40,084 nucleotides of DNA from Streptococcus mitis (GCF_009496285.1 NZ_WIJK01000021.1:1-40084), one strand, 5' to 3'; counted from the first letter of the stretch, positions 7,954 through 15,106 are shown. Notes: generated by a model from the sequence alone, not told the origin. Numbers and translations: made by a program.

Positions 7954-8663
7954 TGTCTATGTTAAAAGTTGAAAACCTCTCAGTACACTACGGTATGATT
8001 CAAGCTGTACGTGATGTGAGCTTTGAAGTAAACGAAGGAGAAGTTGTTTCCCTTATCGGTGCCAACGGAGCTGGTAAAACAACCATCCTTCGTACCTTGT
8101 CAGGACTTGTTCGTCCAAGTTCTGGTAAAATTGAATTTTTGGGACAAGAAATCCAAAAGATGCCTGCACAAAAAATTGTGGCATCAGGACTCTCTCAAGT
8201 ACCAGAAGGACGTCACGTCTTCCCTGGTTTGACAGTTATGGAAAACTTGGAGATGGGAGCCTTTCTTAAGAAAAATCGTGAAGAGAATCAAGCAAATTTG
8301 AAGAAAGTCTTTTCACGTTTCCCTCGTCTGGAAGAACGTAAAAACCAAGATGCAGCTACCCTTTCGGGAGGAGAACAGCAGATGCTTGCTATGGGACGCG
8401 CGCTTATGTCAACGCCTAAACTTCTTTTGTTAGATGAACCTTCAATGGGGCTTGCACCAATTTTCATCCAAGAAATTTTTGATATCATTCAAGATATTCA
8501 AAAACAAGGTACAACTGTTCTTTTGATCGAGCAAAATGCCAATAAAGCACTAGCCATCGCAGATCGAGGCTATGTTCTTGAAACAGGAAAGATTGTCCTA
8601 TCAGGAACAGGAAAAGAACTCGCAGCGTCAGACGAAGTCAGAAAAGCATATCTAGGTGGCTAA
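7953..8663 (+). CDS. livF: Branched-chain amino-acid ABC transporter ATPase LivF
   Basis: A 236-residue ABC ATPase with Walker A GANGAGKTT, signature LSGGEQQML, Walker B LLLLDEPSMGLAP and switch LIEQNA, the last typical of LivF. It is the second ATPase of the Liv transporter. The stop codon lies inside the left arm of the terminator hairpin at 8660-8686, the first member of an unusual hairpin array. Confidence 0.95.
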   Translation: MSMLKVENLSVHYGMIQAVRDVSFEVNEGEVVSLIGANGAGKTTILRTLSGLVRPSSGKIEFLGQEIQKMPAQKIVASGLSQVPEGRHVFPGLTVMENLEMGAFLKKNREENQANLKKVFSRFPRLEERKNQDAATLSGGEQQMLAMGRALMSTPKLLLLDEPSMGLAPIFIQEIFDIIQDIQKQGTTVLLIEQNANKALAIADRGYVLETGKIVLSGTGKELAASDEVRKAYLGG

Positions 8664-8686
8664 AACAATCCAGTGGATTGTTTTAG
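8660..8686 (+). terminator. liv operon terminator
   Basis: CTAAAACAATCC, loop AGT, GGATTGTTTTAG: a perfect 12-bp stem that includes the livF stop codon. The T-rich right arm serves as the U-tract. It is the first hairpin of the array at 8660-8884. Confidence 0.8.
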
Positions 8687-8884
8687 TCGGCAGATAAAAA
8701 TTGCGGCAGCAATTCACATCTAGTCTGGGAGACTAGTTTAGGTTGCGAATAAAGATTGCAAAGCAATCCATATTAGTCCGTGGGACCTTTTTATCCGGCG
8801 GATAGAGATTGCTTGGCAATCATCAAATCCAGCGGATTGTTTTAGTCGGTAGATAAAGATTGTCTTAGTCTGCGGGAAAGATTA
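8660..8884. repeat. Array of tandem triloop hairpins between livF and acuB
   Basis: This gene-free stretch holds about five degenerate copies of a ~24-base motif resembling TTTTAGTCGGCAGATAAAGA, beginning near 8682, 8737, 8788, 8839 and 8864, so mostly 51-55 bases apart. Interleaved are short perfect stems with 3-4-base loops of two kinds. AATTGC/GCAATT or GATTGC/GCAATC lies at 8699-8714, 8754-8768 and 8807-8821. The B type lies at 8660-8686, 8720-8736 (CTAGTCT/AGACTAG), 8776-8786 (GTCC/GGAC), 8793-8803 and 8826-8838 (AATCC/GGATT). Stem sequences differ between copies while pairing is kept. I do not recognise it as BOX, RUP or SPRITE. The rest of the gap up to acuB holds the acuB promoter region. 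Confidence 0.75.
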
Positions 8885-8974
8885 CCAAACAAAATACATA
8901 ATCATAAGATTGAGGGCTCTAATCTAGGGCTCTTTTTATAGTATTTCAGAGTTTTCAGAATCTTGAAAAAGAGA

Positions 8975-9012
8975 TGAAAGCGTTTGATTGATTTTCGTAA
9001 AAAGTGTATAAT
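8975..9012 (+). promoter_or_regulatory. acuB promoter with a cre-like site
   Basis: TTGATT (8984-8989), a 17-base spacer and TATAAT (9007-9012). TGAAAGCGTTTGAT at 8975-8988 differs from the cre consensus TGWAARCGYTWNCW at one position and overlaps the -35, which predicts CcpA repression. A weaker CodY-like match (12 of 15) lies at 8950-8964. Confidence 0.6.
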
Positions 9013-9040
9013 AAAGCTATAAACATAAAGGAGAGTTCCT

Positions 9041-9697
9041 ATGGCAGTTAAAGATTTTATGACACGAAAGGTCGTATATATTAGCCCAGATACGACTGTA
9101 GCACATGCAGCAGATTTGATGCGCGAACAAGGTTTGCATCGTCTTCCTGTTATTGAAAATGATAAATTAGTTGGTCTAGTAACAGAAGGAACAATTGCTG
9201 AAGCCAGTCCATCAAAAGCAACGAGTCTTTCAATCTTCGAGATGAATTACTTGCTCAATAAAACAAAAGTCAAAGACGTCATGATTCGTGATGTTGTAAC
9301 TGTCTCAGGTTATGCAAGTTTGGAAGATGCAACCTACCTTATGCTGAAAAATAAGATTGGCATCTTGCCAGTTATTGATAATGGGCAAGTCTATGGTGTC
9401 ATTACTGACCGTGATGTATTCAGAGCATTTCTTGAAATTTCTGGTTATGGCGAAGAGGGAATCCGTGTTCGTTTTATCACAGAAAATGAAGTTGGGGTAC
9501 TTGGTAAGATTGTTTCTTTAATCGTTGAGGAAAATCTAAATATTTCTCATACTGTTAATATTCCACGTAAAGATGGTAAGATTGTTATCGAAGTTCAAAT
9601 TGAGGGAACGGTTGATCTAGCTACCTTTAAACAGAAATTTGAATCTGAGAATATTCAGGTTGAAGAAATTACACAAACTTTAGCAAAAAAACTGTAA
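9041..9697 (+). CDS. acuB: AcuB-like CBS-pair plus ACT-domain protein
   Basis: A 218-residue cytosolic protein with two CBS motifs (about residues 7-60 and 77-130) and a C-terminal ACT-like domain (about 140-215, RFITENEVGVLGKIVSLIVEEN). CBS pairs bind adenine nucleotides and ACT domains bind amino acids, so this is a likely sensor. The AcuB name comes from the Bacillus acetoin-utilisation locus, but no acuA or acuC is present and the streptococcal role is unclear. Its position after liv and a cre-like promoter element fit control by carbon and amino-acid status. AAAGGAGAG precedes the ATG. Confidence 0.85.
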   Translation: MAVKDFMTRKVVYISPDTTVAHAADLMREQGLHRLPVIENDKLVGLVTEGTIAEASPSKATSLSIFEMNYLLNKTKVKDVMIRDVVTVSGYASLEDATYLMLKNKIGILPVIDNGQVYGVITDRDVFRAFLEISGYGEEGIRVRFITENEVGVLGKIVSLIVEENLNISHTVNIPRKDGKIVIEVQIEGTVDLATFKQKFESENIQVEEITQTLAKKL

Positions 9698-9722
9698 AAA
9701 ATAAAATAGAAGCAGTTTTTAC

Positions 9723-9751
9723 TTGCTAAAAAAATTTTTTTCTAGTATAAT
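9723..9751 (+). promoter_or_regulatory. rpsF-ssb-rpsR promoter
   Basis: TTGCTA (9723-9728), a 17-base spacer and TATAAT (9746-9751). The predicted start, about 9758, leaves a ~68-base leader. Confidence 0.7.
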
Positions 9752-9759
9752 AATTTATT

Positions 9760-9825
9760 GTGAGCAAACCTCACTTACCCCTTGCAATGTCTTGGGGTCA
9801 TTAGACCAAAAGGAGGAACATATCA
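9760..9825 (+). promoter_or_regulatory. rpsF leader, candidate S6:S18 autoregulatory element
   Basis: Two stems are visible: GTGAG/CTCAC (9760-9774) and ACCCC/GGGGT with a 12-base loop (9777-9798), followed by the AAAGGAGG ribosome site. S6:S18 leaders are known upstream of rpsF in many bacteria. I cannot confirm the conserved CCG feature here. Confidence 0.4.
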
Positions 9826-10116
9826 ATGGCTAAATACGAAATTCTTTATATCATTCGTCCAAACATTGAAGAAGAAGCGAAAAACGCTTTGGTAGCACGT
9901 TTTGACTCTATCTTGACTGACAACGGTGCAACTGTTGTTGAATCAAAAACATGGGAAAAACGTCGTCTTGCATACGAAATCCAAGATTTCCGCGAAGGAC
10001 TTTACCACATCGTTAACGTTGAAGCAAACGATGATGCAGCTCTTAAAGAGTTTGACCGTCTTTCAAAAATCAACGCTGACATTCTTCGTCACATGATCGT
10101 CAAAACTGACGCGTAA
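9826..10116 (+). CDS. rpsF: 30S ribosomal protein S6
   Basis: A 96-residue protein with the S6 features [21 protein letters not shown] and GLYHIVN. It binds S18 on the platform of the 30S subunit. It leads the conserved rpsF-ssb-rpsR operon, 11 bases before ssb, with a strong AAAGGAGG ribosome site. Confidence 0.97.
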   Translation: MAKYEILYIIRPNIEEEAKNALVARFDSILTDNGATVVESKTWEKRRLAYEIQDFREGLYHIVNVEANDDAALKEFDRLSKINADILRHMIVKTDA

Positions 10117-10127
10117 GAAGGTAGATT

Positions 10128-10598
10128 ATGATTAACAATGTTGTACTTGTAGGGCGTATGACTCGTGACGCTGAGTTGCGTTATACCCCATCAAATGTAG
10201 CAGTTGCGACTTTTACTCTTGCAGTAAACCGTACATTTAAGAGTCAAAATGGCGAACGTGAGGCTGATTTTATCAATGTCGTTATGTGGCGCCAACAGGC
10301 TGAGAATCTTGCTAATTGGGCTAAAAAAGGCTCACTTATCGGGGTGACAGGTCGTATTCAGACTCGTAGTTACGATAACCAGCAAGGACAACGTGTCTAC
10401 GTGACGGAAGTCGTGGCTGAGAATTTCCAAATGTTGGAAAGCCGTAGTGTGCGTGAAGGACATACTGGTGGAGCTTATTCAGCACCAAGTTCAAATTATT
10501 CAGCACCTACTCAATCAGTACCTGACTTTTCACGTGATGAAAATCCATTCGGAACAACGAATCCTTTGGATATTTCAGATGATGATTTACCATTCTAA
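10128..10598 (+). CDS. ssb: Single-stranded DNA-binding protein
   Basis: A 156-residue SSB with an N-terminal OB fold (about residues 1-105, beginning [20 protein letters not shown]). A short Gly/Ser/Pro-rich linker follows, then the acidic tip DISDDDLPF, which recruits replication and repair partners. Its place between rpsF and rpsR marks it as the housekeeping SSB rather than the competence-specific SsbB. Confidence 0.97.
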   Translation: MINNVVLVGRMTRDAELRYTPSNVAVATFTLAVNRTFKSQNGEREADFINVVMWRQQAENLANWAKKGSLIGVTGRIQTRSYDNQQGQRVYVTEVVAENFQMLESRSVREGHTGGAYSAPSSNYSAPTQSVPDFSRDENPFGTTNPLDISDDDLPF

Positions 10599-10630
10599 TG
10601 GACAATTAATACTATAAAGGAGAAAAAAAC

Positions 10631-10870
10631 ATGGCTCAACAACGTCGTGGCGGATTCAAACGCCGTAAAAAAGTTGATTACATCGCAGCAAACAAAATTG
10701 AATATGTTGATTACAAAGATACTGAGCTTCTTAGCCGTTTCGTTTCAGAACGTGGGAAAATCCTTCCTCGTCGTGTAACAGGAACTTCAGCTAAAAACCA
10801 ACGTAAAGTAACAACAGCTATCAAACGCGCTCGCGTAATGGCTTTGATGCCTTTCGTAAACGAAGATTAA
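10631..10870 (+). CDS. rpsR: 30S ribosomal protein S18
   Basis: A 79-residue basic protein with the S18 core [20 protein letters not shown] and RRVTG. It is the last gene of rpsF-ssb-rpsR and has an AAAGGAG ribosome site. Its terminator, directly downstream, was split and duplicated by the IS at 10891-12440. Confidence 0.97.
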   Translation: MAQQRRGGFKRRKKVDYIAANKIEYVDYKDTELLSRFVSERGKILPRRVTGTSAKNQRKVTTAIKRARVMALMPFVNED

Positions 10871-10876
10871 AGAAAA

Positions 10877-10890
10877 GACCCTTACGGGTC
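10877..10890 (+). repeat. Target-site duplication, left copy (rpsR terminator stem)
   Basis: GACCCTTACGGGTC, itself a hairpin (GACCC-TTAC-GGGTC), ends at the first base of the IS. The identical 14 bases restart immediately after the IS at 12441. This left copy has lost its T-tract. Confidence 0.88.
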
Positions 10891-10903
10891 TCAGATTGAA
10901 GAC

Positions 10904-10940
10904 AAAGTCCTTGGAAGTCAAGTTTCTAAGGGCTTTTCTT
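10904..10940 (+). terminator. Terminator-like stem at the IS left end
   Basis: AAAGTCCTT (10904-10912) pairs with AAGGGCTTT (10928-10936) with one G-U pair, followed by TTCTTTG. It would block transcripts running in from rpsR and may stand in for the host terminator that the insertion interrupts. Confidence 0.55.
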
Positions 10941-10988
10941 TGTGTAAAGTCGTATAATAGAGGTAAGAAGAGTTGTGAGGTGTTCCCT

Positions 10989-12362
10989 ATGTTTCACAAA
11001 GAAAAACCTGATTATAATCGTCGCCAATATGGCTTCTATACAATAGACGAATTGGTCCCAAAAGATCACTTTCTTCGACAAGTAGATTCCAAGGTTGACT
11101 TTGACTTTATCTATGACTTGGTAGAAGATACCTATAGTCCAAATAATGGTCGTCCTAGTCTTGATCCCGTCATGTTAGTCAAAATTCCTTTGATTAAATG
11201 TTTTTATGGTATCCGTTCTATGCGCCAAACCATGAAAGAGATTGAAGTAAACGTGGCCTATCGTTGGTTTCTCGGACTAACTTTAGATGATAAGGTTCCT
11301 CATTTTACTACCTATGGGAAAAATTACAGTCGTCGTTTTCAAGATAAAGAACTCATTTCTGAGATTTTTTCACAGGTTCTCAACCAAGCTTTGTATGCAG
11401 GTTTAATTGATCCTTCTGAAATATTTGTGGATGGTACCCATATCAAAGCAGCGGCTAATAGTCACAAGTATCGTAAGGAAATGGTAGAGCAACAAGCTAA
11501 ATTTATGAGTGAACAATTGGCAGTTGAGATTGATTTAGATAGGAAAAAACACGAAAAAAAGTCCTTAAAGCCCGCAAAAGAAAGTGAGGCTAAAGAAAAG
11601 AAAATCTCAACGACGGATCCCGAGTGTGGTTGGTTTCACAAGGGTGAACATAAGGAAGTATTTGCCTATTCTGCTCAAGTTGCTTGCGATAAGCATGGAT
11701 GGGCCTTAGCTTATACGGTTGAAGCAGGAAATGTTCATGATAGTCAGGCTTTCCCTGCCCTATTTTCAAAGTTAGAGCCATTCTCACCCCACTATATTAT
11801 TGCGGATTCAGGTTACAAGACACCAGCTATTGCCCATTATTTATTAGAGCGAAACATCATTCCTGTCTTCCCTTATACTCGTCCAAAAGGAGTAAAGGGG
11901 AACTTAAGGCCTAGTAATTTTGTTTATGATGCAAGTTATGACTGTTATGTCTGTCCAGAGAATCAAGTGTTAAGCTATCGCACTACCACTCGAGAAGGCT
12001 ACCGTGAGTATAAGAGTAATCCCAAAGTATGTGTTAACTGTCCCTTATTATCCGTTTGTACCCAAAGCAAGAATTTTCAAAAAGTAGTAACAAGACATGT
12101 CTGGAAAGATGCCCTTGAATTTTGTGAGGAGATTCGTCACCAAAGAGAAATGAAAGAGCTCTATAAAAAGCGCAAAGAAACAATTGAACGACTCTTTGGA
12201 ACGGCTAAGGAATACCATAATTTGAGATACACTAGAGAGAAAGGAAAGTCCAAAATGGAGGATCAGGTTGGGCTTACTTTGGCGTGTTTAAATATCAAAA
12301 AATTAGTGAAATGGATAGGGAATATCCCTTTTTATTTTTCTCAAATTCAGATTTTCGGATAG
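10989..12362 (+). CDS. IS1182-family DDE transposase
   Basis: A 457-residue transposase that appears intact. An N-terminal DNA-binding domain (DUF772-like, about residues 1-110: RPSLDPVMLVKIPLIKCFYG) precedes a DDE nuclease domain. Candidate catalytic residues are D148 (FVDGTHIKA), D273 (IIADSGYKT) and E400 (RKETIERLFGTAKEYHNLRY). A Cys cluster around residues 318-356 (CYVCPEN, CVNCPLLSVC) may bind zinc. I chose the ATG at 10989 (MFHKEKPDY) because earlier in-frame TTG starts would run through the inverted repeat and leader stem. The same start is present in the left copy. Confidence 0.93.
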   Translation: MFHKEKPDYNRRQYGFYTIDELVPKDHFLRQVDSKVDFDFIYDLVEDTYSPNNGRPSLDPVMLVKIPLIKCFYGIRSMRQTMKEIEVNVAYRWFLGLTLDDKVPHFTTYGKNYSRRFQDKELISEIFSQVLNQALYAGLIDPSEIFVDGTHIKAAANSHKYRKEMVEQQAKFMSEQLAVEIDLDRKKHEKKSLKPAKESEAKEKKISTTDPECGWFHKGEHKEVFAYSAQVACDKHGWALAYTVEAGNVHDSQAFPALFSKLEPFSPHYIIADSGYKTPAIAHYLLERNIIPVFPYTRPKGVKGNLRPSNFVYDASYDCYVCPENQVLSYRTTTREGYREYKSNPKVCVNCPLLSVCTQSKNFQKVVTRHVWKDALEFCEEIRHQREMKELYKKRKETIERLFGTAKEYHNLRYTREKGKSKMEDQVGLTLACLNIKKLVKWIGNIPFYFSQIQIFG

Positions 12363-12402
12363 ATTAGTAGATGATGAGACAAACTATTTTTGAAAAGAGA
12401 AA

Positions 12403-12432
12403 AAGACAAACGCCAAAAATGACGTTTGTCTT
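12403..12432 (+). terminator. Hairpin at the IS right end
   Basis: AAGACAAACG pairs perfectly with CGTTTGTCTT across a 10-base loop. The right arm is also part of the right inverted repeat. It probably ends the transposase transcript. Confidence 0.6.
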
Positions 12433-12440
12433 CGTTCTGA

Positions 12441-12460
12441 GACCCTTACGGGTCTTTTTT
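12441..12460 (+). terminator. rpsR terminator, regenerated right copy with T-tract
   Basis: GACCC-TTAC-GGGTC followed by seven Ts. This is the right target duplication and keeps the full terminator, now downstream of the transposase instead of rpsR. Confidence 0.85.
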
Positions 12461-12640
12461 TCACGAGCATGGAAATAGGAAAGCGAGTTGAGGTCCGGTT
12501 GGACCTCTTTTTCAGACCCGTTTTGGTCTTTTTTTCACGATTTTTGAAATGAGAGAGCGAGTTTGGGTCCGGGTGGTCCTCTTTTTCATGAGCTTGAAAA
12601 CAAGAAAGCGATTTAAAACCCGTTTGGGTCTTTTTTCACG
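12441..12640 (+). repeat. Tandem terminator-like hairpin array downstream of rpsR
   Basis: Four degenerate copies of a ~35-base spacer follow one another. Each has a T-run, CACGAG or CATGAG, a GAAA-rich part and AAAGCGA; the last is cut short. They start near 12454, 12528, 12580 and 12630. Hairpins alternate with them: GACCC/GGGTC (12441-12454), AGGTCC/GGACCT (12491-12506), AGACC/GGTCT (12514-12529), a degenerate one near 12564-12580, and ACCC/GGGT (12618-12629). Each is followed by a T-run. A minus-strand ORF at 12512-12706 is only a reading of these repeats. From 12641 to 12708 I see nothing further. Confidence 0.75.
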
Positions 12641-12708
12641 AGATAGTTTTTTTCTGACCTTGGCGTGCTCTAATGGTAATAGAAAGAGTAAAGGTGGGTA
12701 AGTCAAAG

Positions 12709-13212
12709 ATGAATTGTACGATTAGAAATATGATTAAGTCTGATATTGAATCCTTATCTCATGGATTTATGAATCAAGGTTGGCCTGGTAGAGAGGATAT
12801 TTTGGCTAGATATTTTCTGGAACAGGAAAGTGGGGAGAGAGAAGTCTTAGTTGCAGAGATTGATGGTGCTGTAGCGGGCTACGTTACCATTTTGCCCTCT
12901 GCTAAACATGGTCCTTTTGCAGAAGTCTATCCAGAATTATCAGATTTTAATGTGTTTGAGCCTTTTCGAAATCAAGGGATTGGGAATCAACTGCTAGAAG
13001 AAGCAGAAAAACGAGTCAAGTTTGTTTCGAGTAAGGTCACTCTTGGTGTAGGTTTGCACTCAGGCTATGGACCTGCCCAGAGATTGTATATCAGAAGGGG
13101 CTACATTCCAGATGGTTCAGGTGTCTGGTATCGAAATCAACCCTTGGGAATGAATGCAACTAGCCAAAATAATGATGATTTGGTTTTGTATCTAGTAAAG
13201 GAATTCGGATAA
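12709..13212 (+). CDS. GNAT-family N-acetyltransferase
   Basis: A 167-residue acetyltransferase fold starting MNCTIRNMIKSDIESL. The acetyl-CoA region is FRNQGIGNQLLEEAEKRV (consensus Q/RxxGxG/A), and GPAQRLYIRRGYIPDG near the C-terminus is typical. The substrate is unknown. The ATG at 12709 is preferred over one at 12673 because GNAT proteins begin directly with this strand and AAGGTGG lies 12 bases upstream. No good promoter is visible after the hairpin array. Confidence 0.85.
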   Translation: MNCTIRNMIKSDIESLSHGFMNQGWPGREDILARYFLEQESGEREVLVAEIDGAVAGYVTILPSAKHGPFAEVYPELSDFNVFEPFRNQGIGNQLLEEAEKRVKFVSSKVTLGVGLHSGYGPAQRLYIRRGYIPDGSGVWYRNQPLGMNATSQNNDDLVLYLVKEFG

Positions 13213-13254
13213 GAGACAAGGATTTTATTGGGGATGTGGGATTTCTCTACTTTA

Positions 13255-13263
13255 TGGTATAAT
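13255..13263 (+). promoter_or_regulatory. Extended -10 promoter for the HAD-cyclophilin gene
   Basis: TGGTATAAT (TATAAT at 13258-13263), 30 bases before the start codon. No clear -35. Confidence 0.55.
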
Positions 13264-13292
13264 GGAAAGAGTGAATTGAAGGAGGAAAGGTG

Positions 13293-14693
13293 ATGGATGC
13301 GAAATTAAGATATAAGGCAAAAAAGATAAAGGTTATTTTTTTTGATATTGATGATACGTTGAGAAACTCAAAGACTGGTTTTATCCCAACCTCAATTCCA
13401 ACTGTTTTTAAACAATTGCGTGAAAAGGGTATTTTGACTGGGATTGCGACTGGTCGTGGTATTTTCGGTGTCGTGCCAGAGATTCGCGAGCTAAAACCTG
13501 ACTTTTTTGTGACCTTGAATGGTGCCTATATTGAGGATAAAAAGGGCAATGTCATTTATAGTAACAAAATCGCTAAAGATAAGGTTGAAAGCTATATTGC
13601 TTGGACTAAGGAAGTAGGGATTGACTATGGTTTAGTTGGTAGTAATACTGCTAAACTCTCCACTAGAACTGAGTTGATTAGTGAGGCCATTGATCCAATT
13701 TATCCTGACTTGGATGTTGATCCTGATTTTTATGAAAAAGAAGACATCTATCAGATGTGGACTTTTGAGGATCAGGGAGATGACCTGACTTTGCCTGAAA
13801 GTTTAGCATCGACTTTGCGTATGGTACGCTGGCATGAACATTCGTCAGATGTTGTACCAATTTCAGGTTCAAAAGCAGCTGGTGTAGCAAAAGTTGTAGA
13901 ACATTTAGGTCTTAAACCTGATAACGTCATGGTCTTTGGAGACGGTCTTAACGATTTAGAGCTCTTTGATTATGCAGGTATTAGCATTGCCATGGGAAAT
14001 TCTCATGAAAAAATCAAAGAAAAAGCAGATTATATTACAAAAACATTAGAAGAAGATGGCATTTTTGATGCCTTAGAAGGATTTGGTATGGTAGAAAAAG
14101 AATTACAGTTTCCACAAGTAGACATCGAAGCAGTAGAAGGTCCGATTGCGACTATTAAAACAAATCATGGAGATATGCGTATTAAGCTTTTCCCTGAACA
14201 TGCACCAAAAACAGTAGCCAACTTTATCGCTTTGTCTAAAGACGGTTACTATGACGGTGTCATTTTCCACCGTATTATCAAAGACTTTATGATTCAAGGT
14301 GGAGATCCAACTGGTACTGGTATGGGTGGCGAATCAATCTATGGTGAGTCATTTGAGGACGAGTTTTCAGAAGAACTTTACAATATCCGCGGAGCCCTTT
14401 CTATGGCTAATGCTGGACCAAATACAAACGGTAGCCAGTTCTTTATCGTGCAAAATCAACACTTGCCATACTCTAAGAAAGAAATTGCTCGTGGTGGTTG
14501 GCCAGAACCAATTGCAGAAATTTATGCGGAACAAGGTGGAACTCCTCACCTTGATCGTCGTCACACAGTTTTTGGACAGCTTGCAGATGAAGCTTCTTAT
14601 GAAGTTCTGGATGTAATTGCAGGTGTAGAAACAGGTGCAATGGACAAGCCAGTTGAAGATGTCGTTATCGAAACGATTGAAATCGAGGACTAA
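13293..14693 (+). CDS. HAD hydrolase fused to cyclophilin peptidyl-prolyl isomerase
   Basis: A 466-residue two-domain protein. Residues 1 to about 270 form a Cof-type HAD phosphatase: nucleophile D18 and D20 in FFDIDDTL, the GIATGR region, and [10 protein letters not shown] as motif IV. Residues about 275-466 form a cyclophilin with F325-H326-R327 ([15 protein letters not shown]) and the [16 protein letters not shown] core. It should dephosphorylate a small phospho-compound and catalyse proline isomerisation. There is no signal peptide, so it is cytosolic. GGAGG lies 7 bases before the ATG at 13293; a GTG at 13290 is in frame. It overlaps nothing and is followed one base later by the S1-domain gene. 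Such fusions occur in streptococci. Confidence 0.93.
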   Translation: MDAKLRYKAKKIKVIFFDIDDTLRNSKTGFIPTSIPTVFKQLREKGILTGIATGRGIFGVVPEIRELKPDFFVTLNGAYIEDKKGNVIYSNKIAKDKVESYIAWTKEVGIDYGLVGSNTAKLSTRTELISEAIDPIYPDLDVDPDFYEKEDIYQMWTFEDQGDDLTLPESLASTLRMVRWHEHSSDVVPISGSKAAGVAKVVEHLGLKPDNVMVFGDGLNDLELFDYAGISIAMGNSHEKIKEKADYITKTLEEDGIFDALEGFGMVEKELQFPQVDIEAVEGPIATIKTNHGDMRIKLFPEHAPKTVANFIALSKDGYYDGVIFHRIIKDFMIQGGDPTGTGMGGESIYGESFEDEFSEELYNIRGALSMANAGPNTNGSQFFIVQNQHLPYSKKEIARGGWPEPIAEIYAEQGGTPHLDRRHTVFGQLADEASYEVLDVIAGVETGAMDKPVEDVVIETIEIED

Positions 14694-14694
14694 G

Positions 14695-15057
14695 ATGAAA
14701 ATAGGTGATAAGCTAACAGGGCGAATTACAGGGATTCAGTCTTATGGAGCCTTTGTGGAGCTAGAGACTGGTATCACAGGTTTGATTCACATTTCTGAAA
14801 TTCGTACAGGATTTATTGAGAATATCTATGATGTACTGAAAATCGGTGAAGAAGTTCAAGTTCAGGTTGTCGATTTGGACGAATATACAGGTAAAGCAAG
14901 TCTTTCTATTCGGACTTTGGAAGAAGAGAAACATCAGTTACCGAGACGGAGACGTTTTTCAAGTGACCGTGTCAAATACGGCTTTGCTCCTTTGGCTCGC
15001 ATGATGCCTATCTGGACCAAGGAAGCTATTTCTAATCTAAATAAGAAAAAGTCTTAA
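14695..15057 (+). CDS. cvfD: S1-domain RNA-binding protein (CvfD/YabR-like)
   Basis: A 120-residue protein. Residues 1-75 are one S1 OB-fold domain (MKIGDKLTGRITGIQSYGAFVELETGITGLIHISE...). A basic arginine-rich tail follows (RRRRFSSDRVKYGFAPL). In pneumococcus the similar protein CvfD acts as a post-transcriptional regulator. The true start is the ATG at 14695, one base after the HAD-cyclophilin stop, with GAGG at 14685-14688. An upstream in-frame start at 14635 would overlap that gene. Probably cotranscribed with it. Confidence 0.88.
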   Translation: MKIGDKLTGRITGIQSYGAFVELETGITGLIHISEIRTGFIENIYDVLKIGEEVQVQVVDLDEYTGKASLSIRTLEEEKHQLPRRRRFSSDRVKYGFAPLARMMPIWTKEAISNLNKKKS

Positions 15058-15072
15058 TTGATTTTTTCTCTC

Positions 15073-15100
15073 TTGAAATGTTAATATAGTTTGTTATAAT
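15073..15100 (+). promoter_or_regulatory. Promoter abutting the tRNA methyltransferase start codon
   Basis: TTGAAA (15073-15078), a 16-base spacer, and TGTTATAAT with TATAAT at 15095-15100. The ATG is at 15107, where transcription would be expected to begin, suggesting a leaderless mRNA. Confidence 0.65.
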
Positions 15101-15106
15101 AGAAGT

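Larger units (their letters stand above)
10891..12440 (+). mobile_element. Complete IS1182-like insertion sequence
   Basis: A 1,550-base element. Terminal inverted repeats are TCAGATTGAAGACAAA at 10891-10906 and, on the reverse strand, TCAGAACGAAGACAAA at 12440-12425 (14 of 16). It holds one intact transposase gene, a terminator-like stem near its left end (10904-10940), an internal -10 (TATAAT, 10953-10958) and a strong hairpin at its right end (12403-12432). It is flanked by a 14-bp direct repeat equal to the rpsR terminator stem. A nearly identical partial copy in opposite orientation is at 1-126. Confidence 0.93.

Noticed and set aside
8660..8884. CRISPR array
   Set aside because: The repeats are imperfect, the spacers are themselves related and self-complementary, and there are no cas genes.
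8920..8940. Second terminator before acuB (AGGGCTCT repeated)
   Set aside because: The two copies are direct rather than inverted repeats and do not form a convincing stem.
1..12440. Composite transposon made of the two IS copies
   Set aside because: The bracketed genes are core housekeeping genes in their usual neighbourhood, and each copy has its own terminator target, so two independent insertions are simpler.
12512..12706. Minus-strand 64-codon ORF rich in Arg/Lys
   Set aside because: It reads through the tandem terminator-like hairpins, has no ribosome site and owes its composition to the repeats.
14299..14616. 105-codon plus-strand ORF and the opposing ORF at 14367-14564 inside the cyclophilin domain
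   Set aside because: Both lie within the conserved HAD-cyclophilin frame and have no independent start signals.
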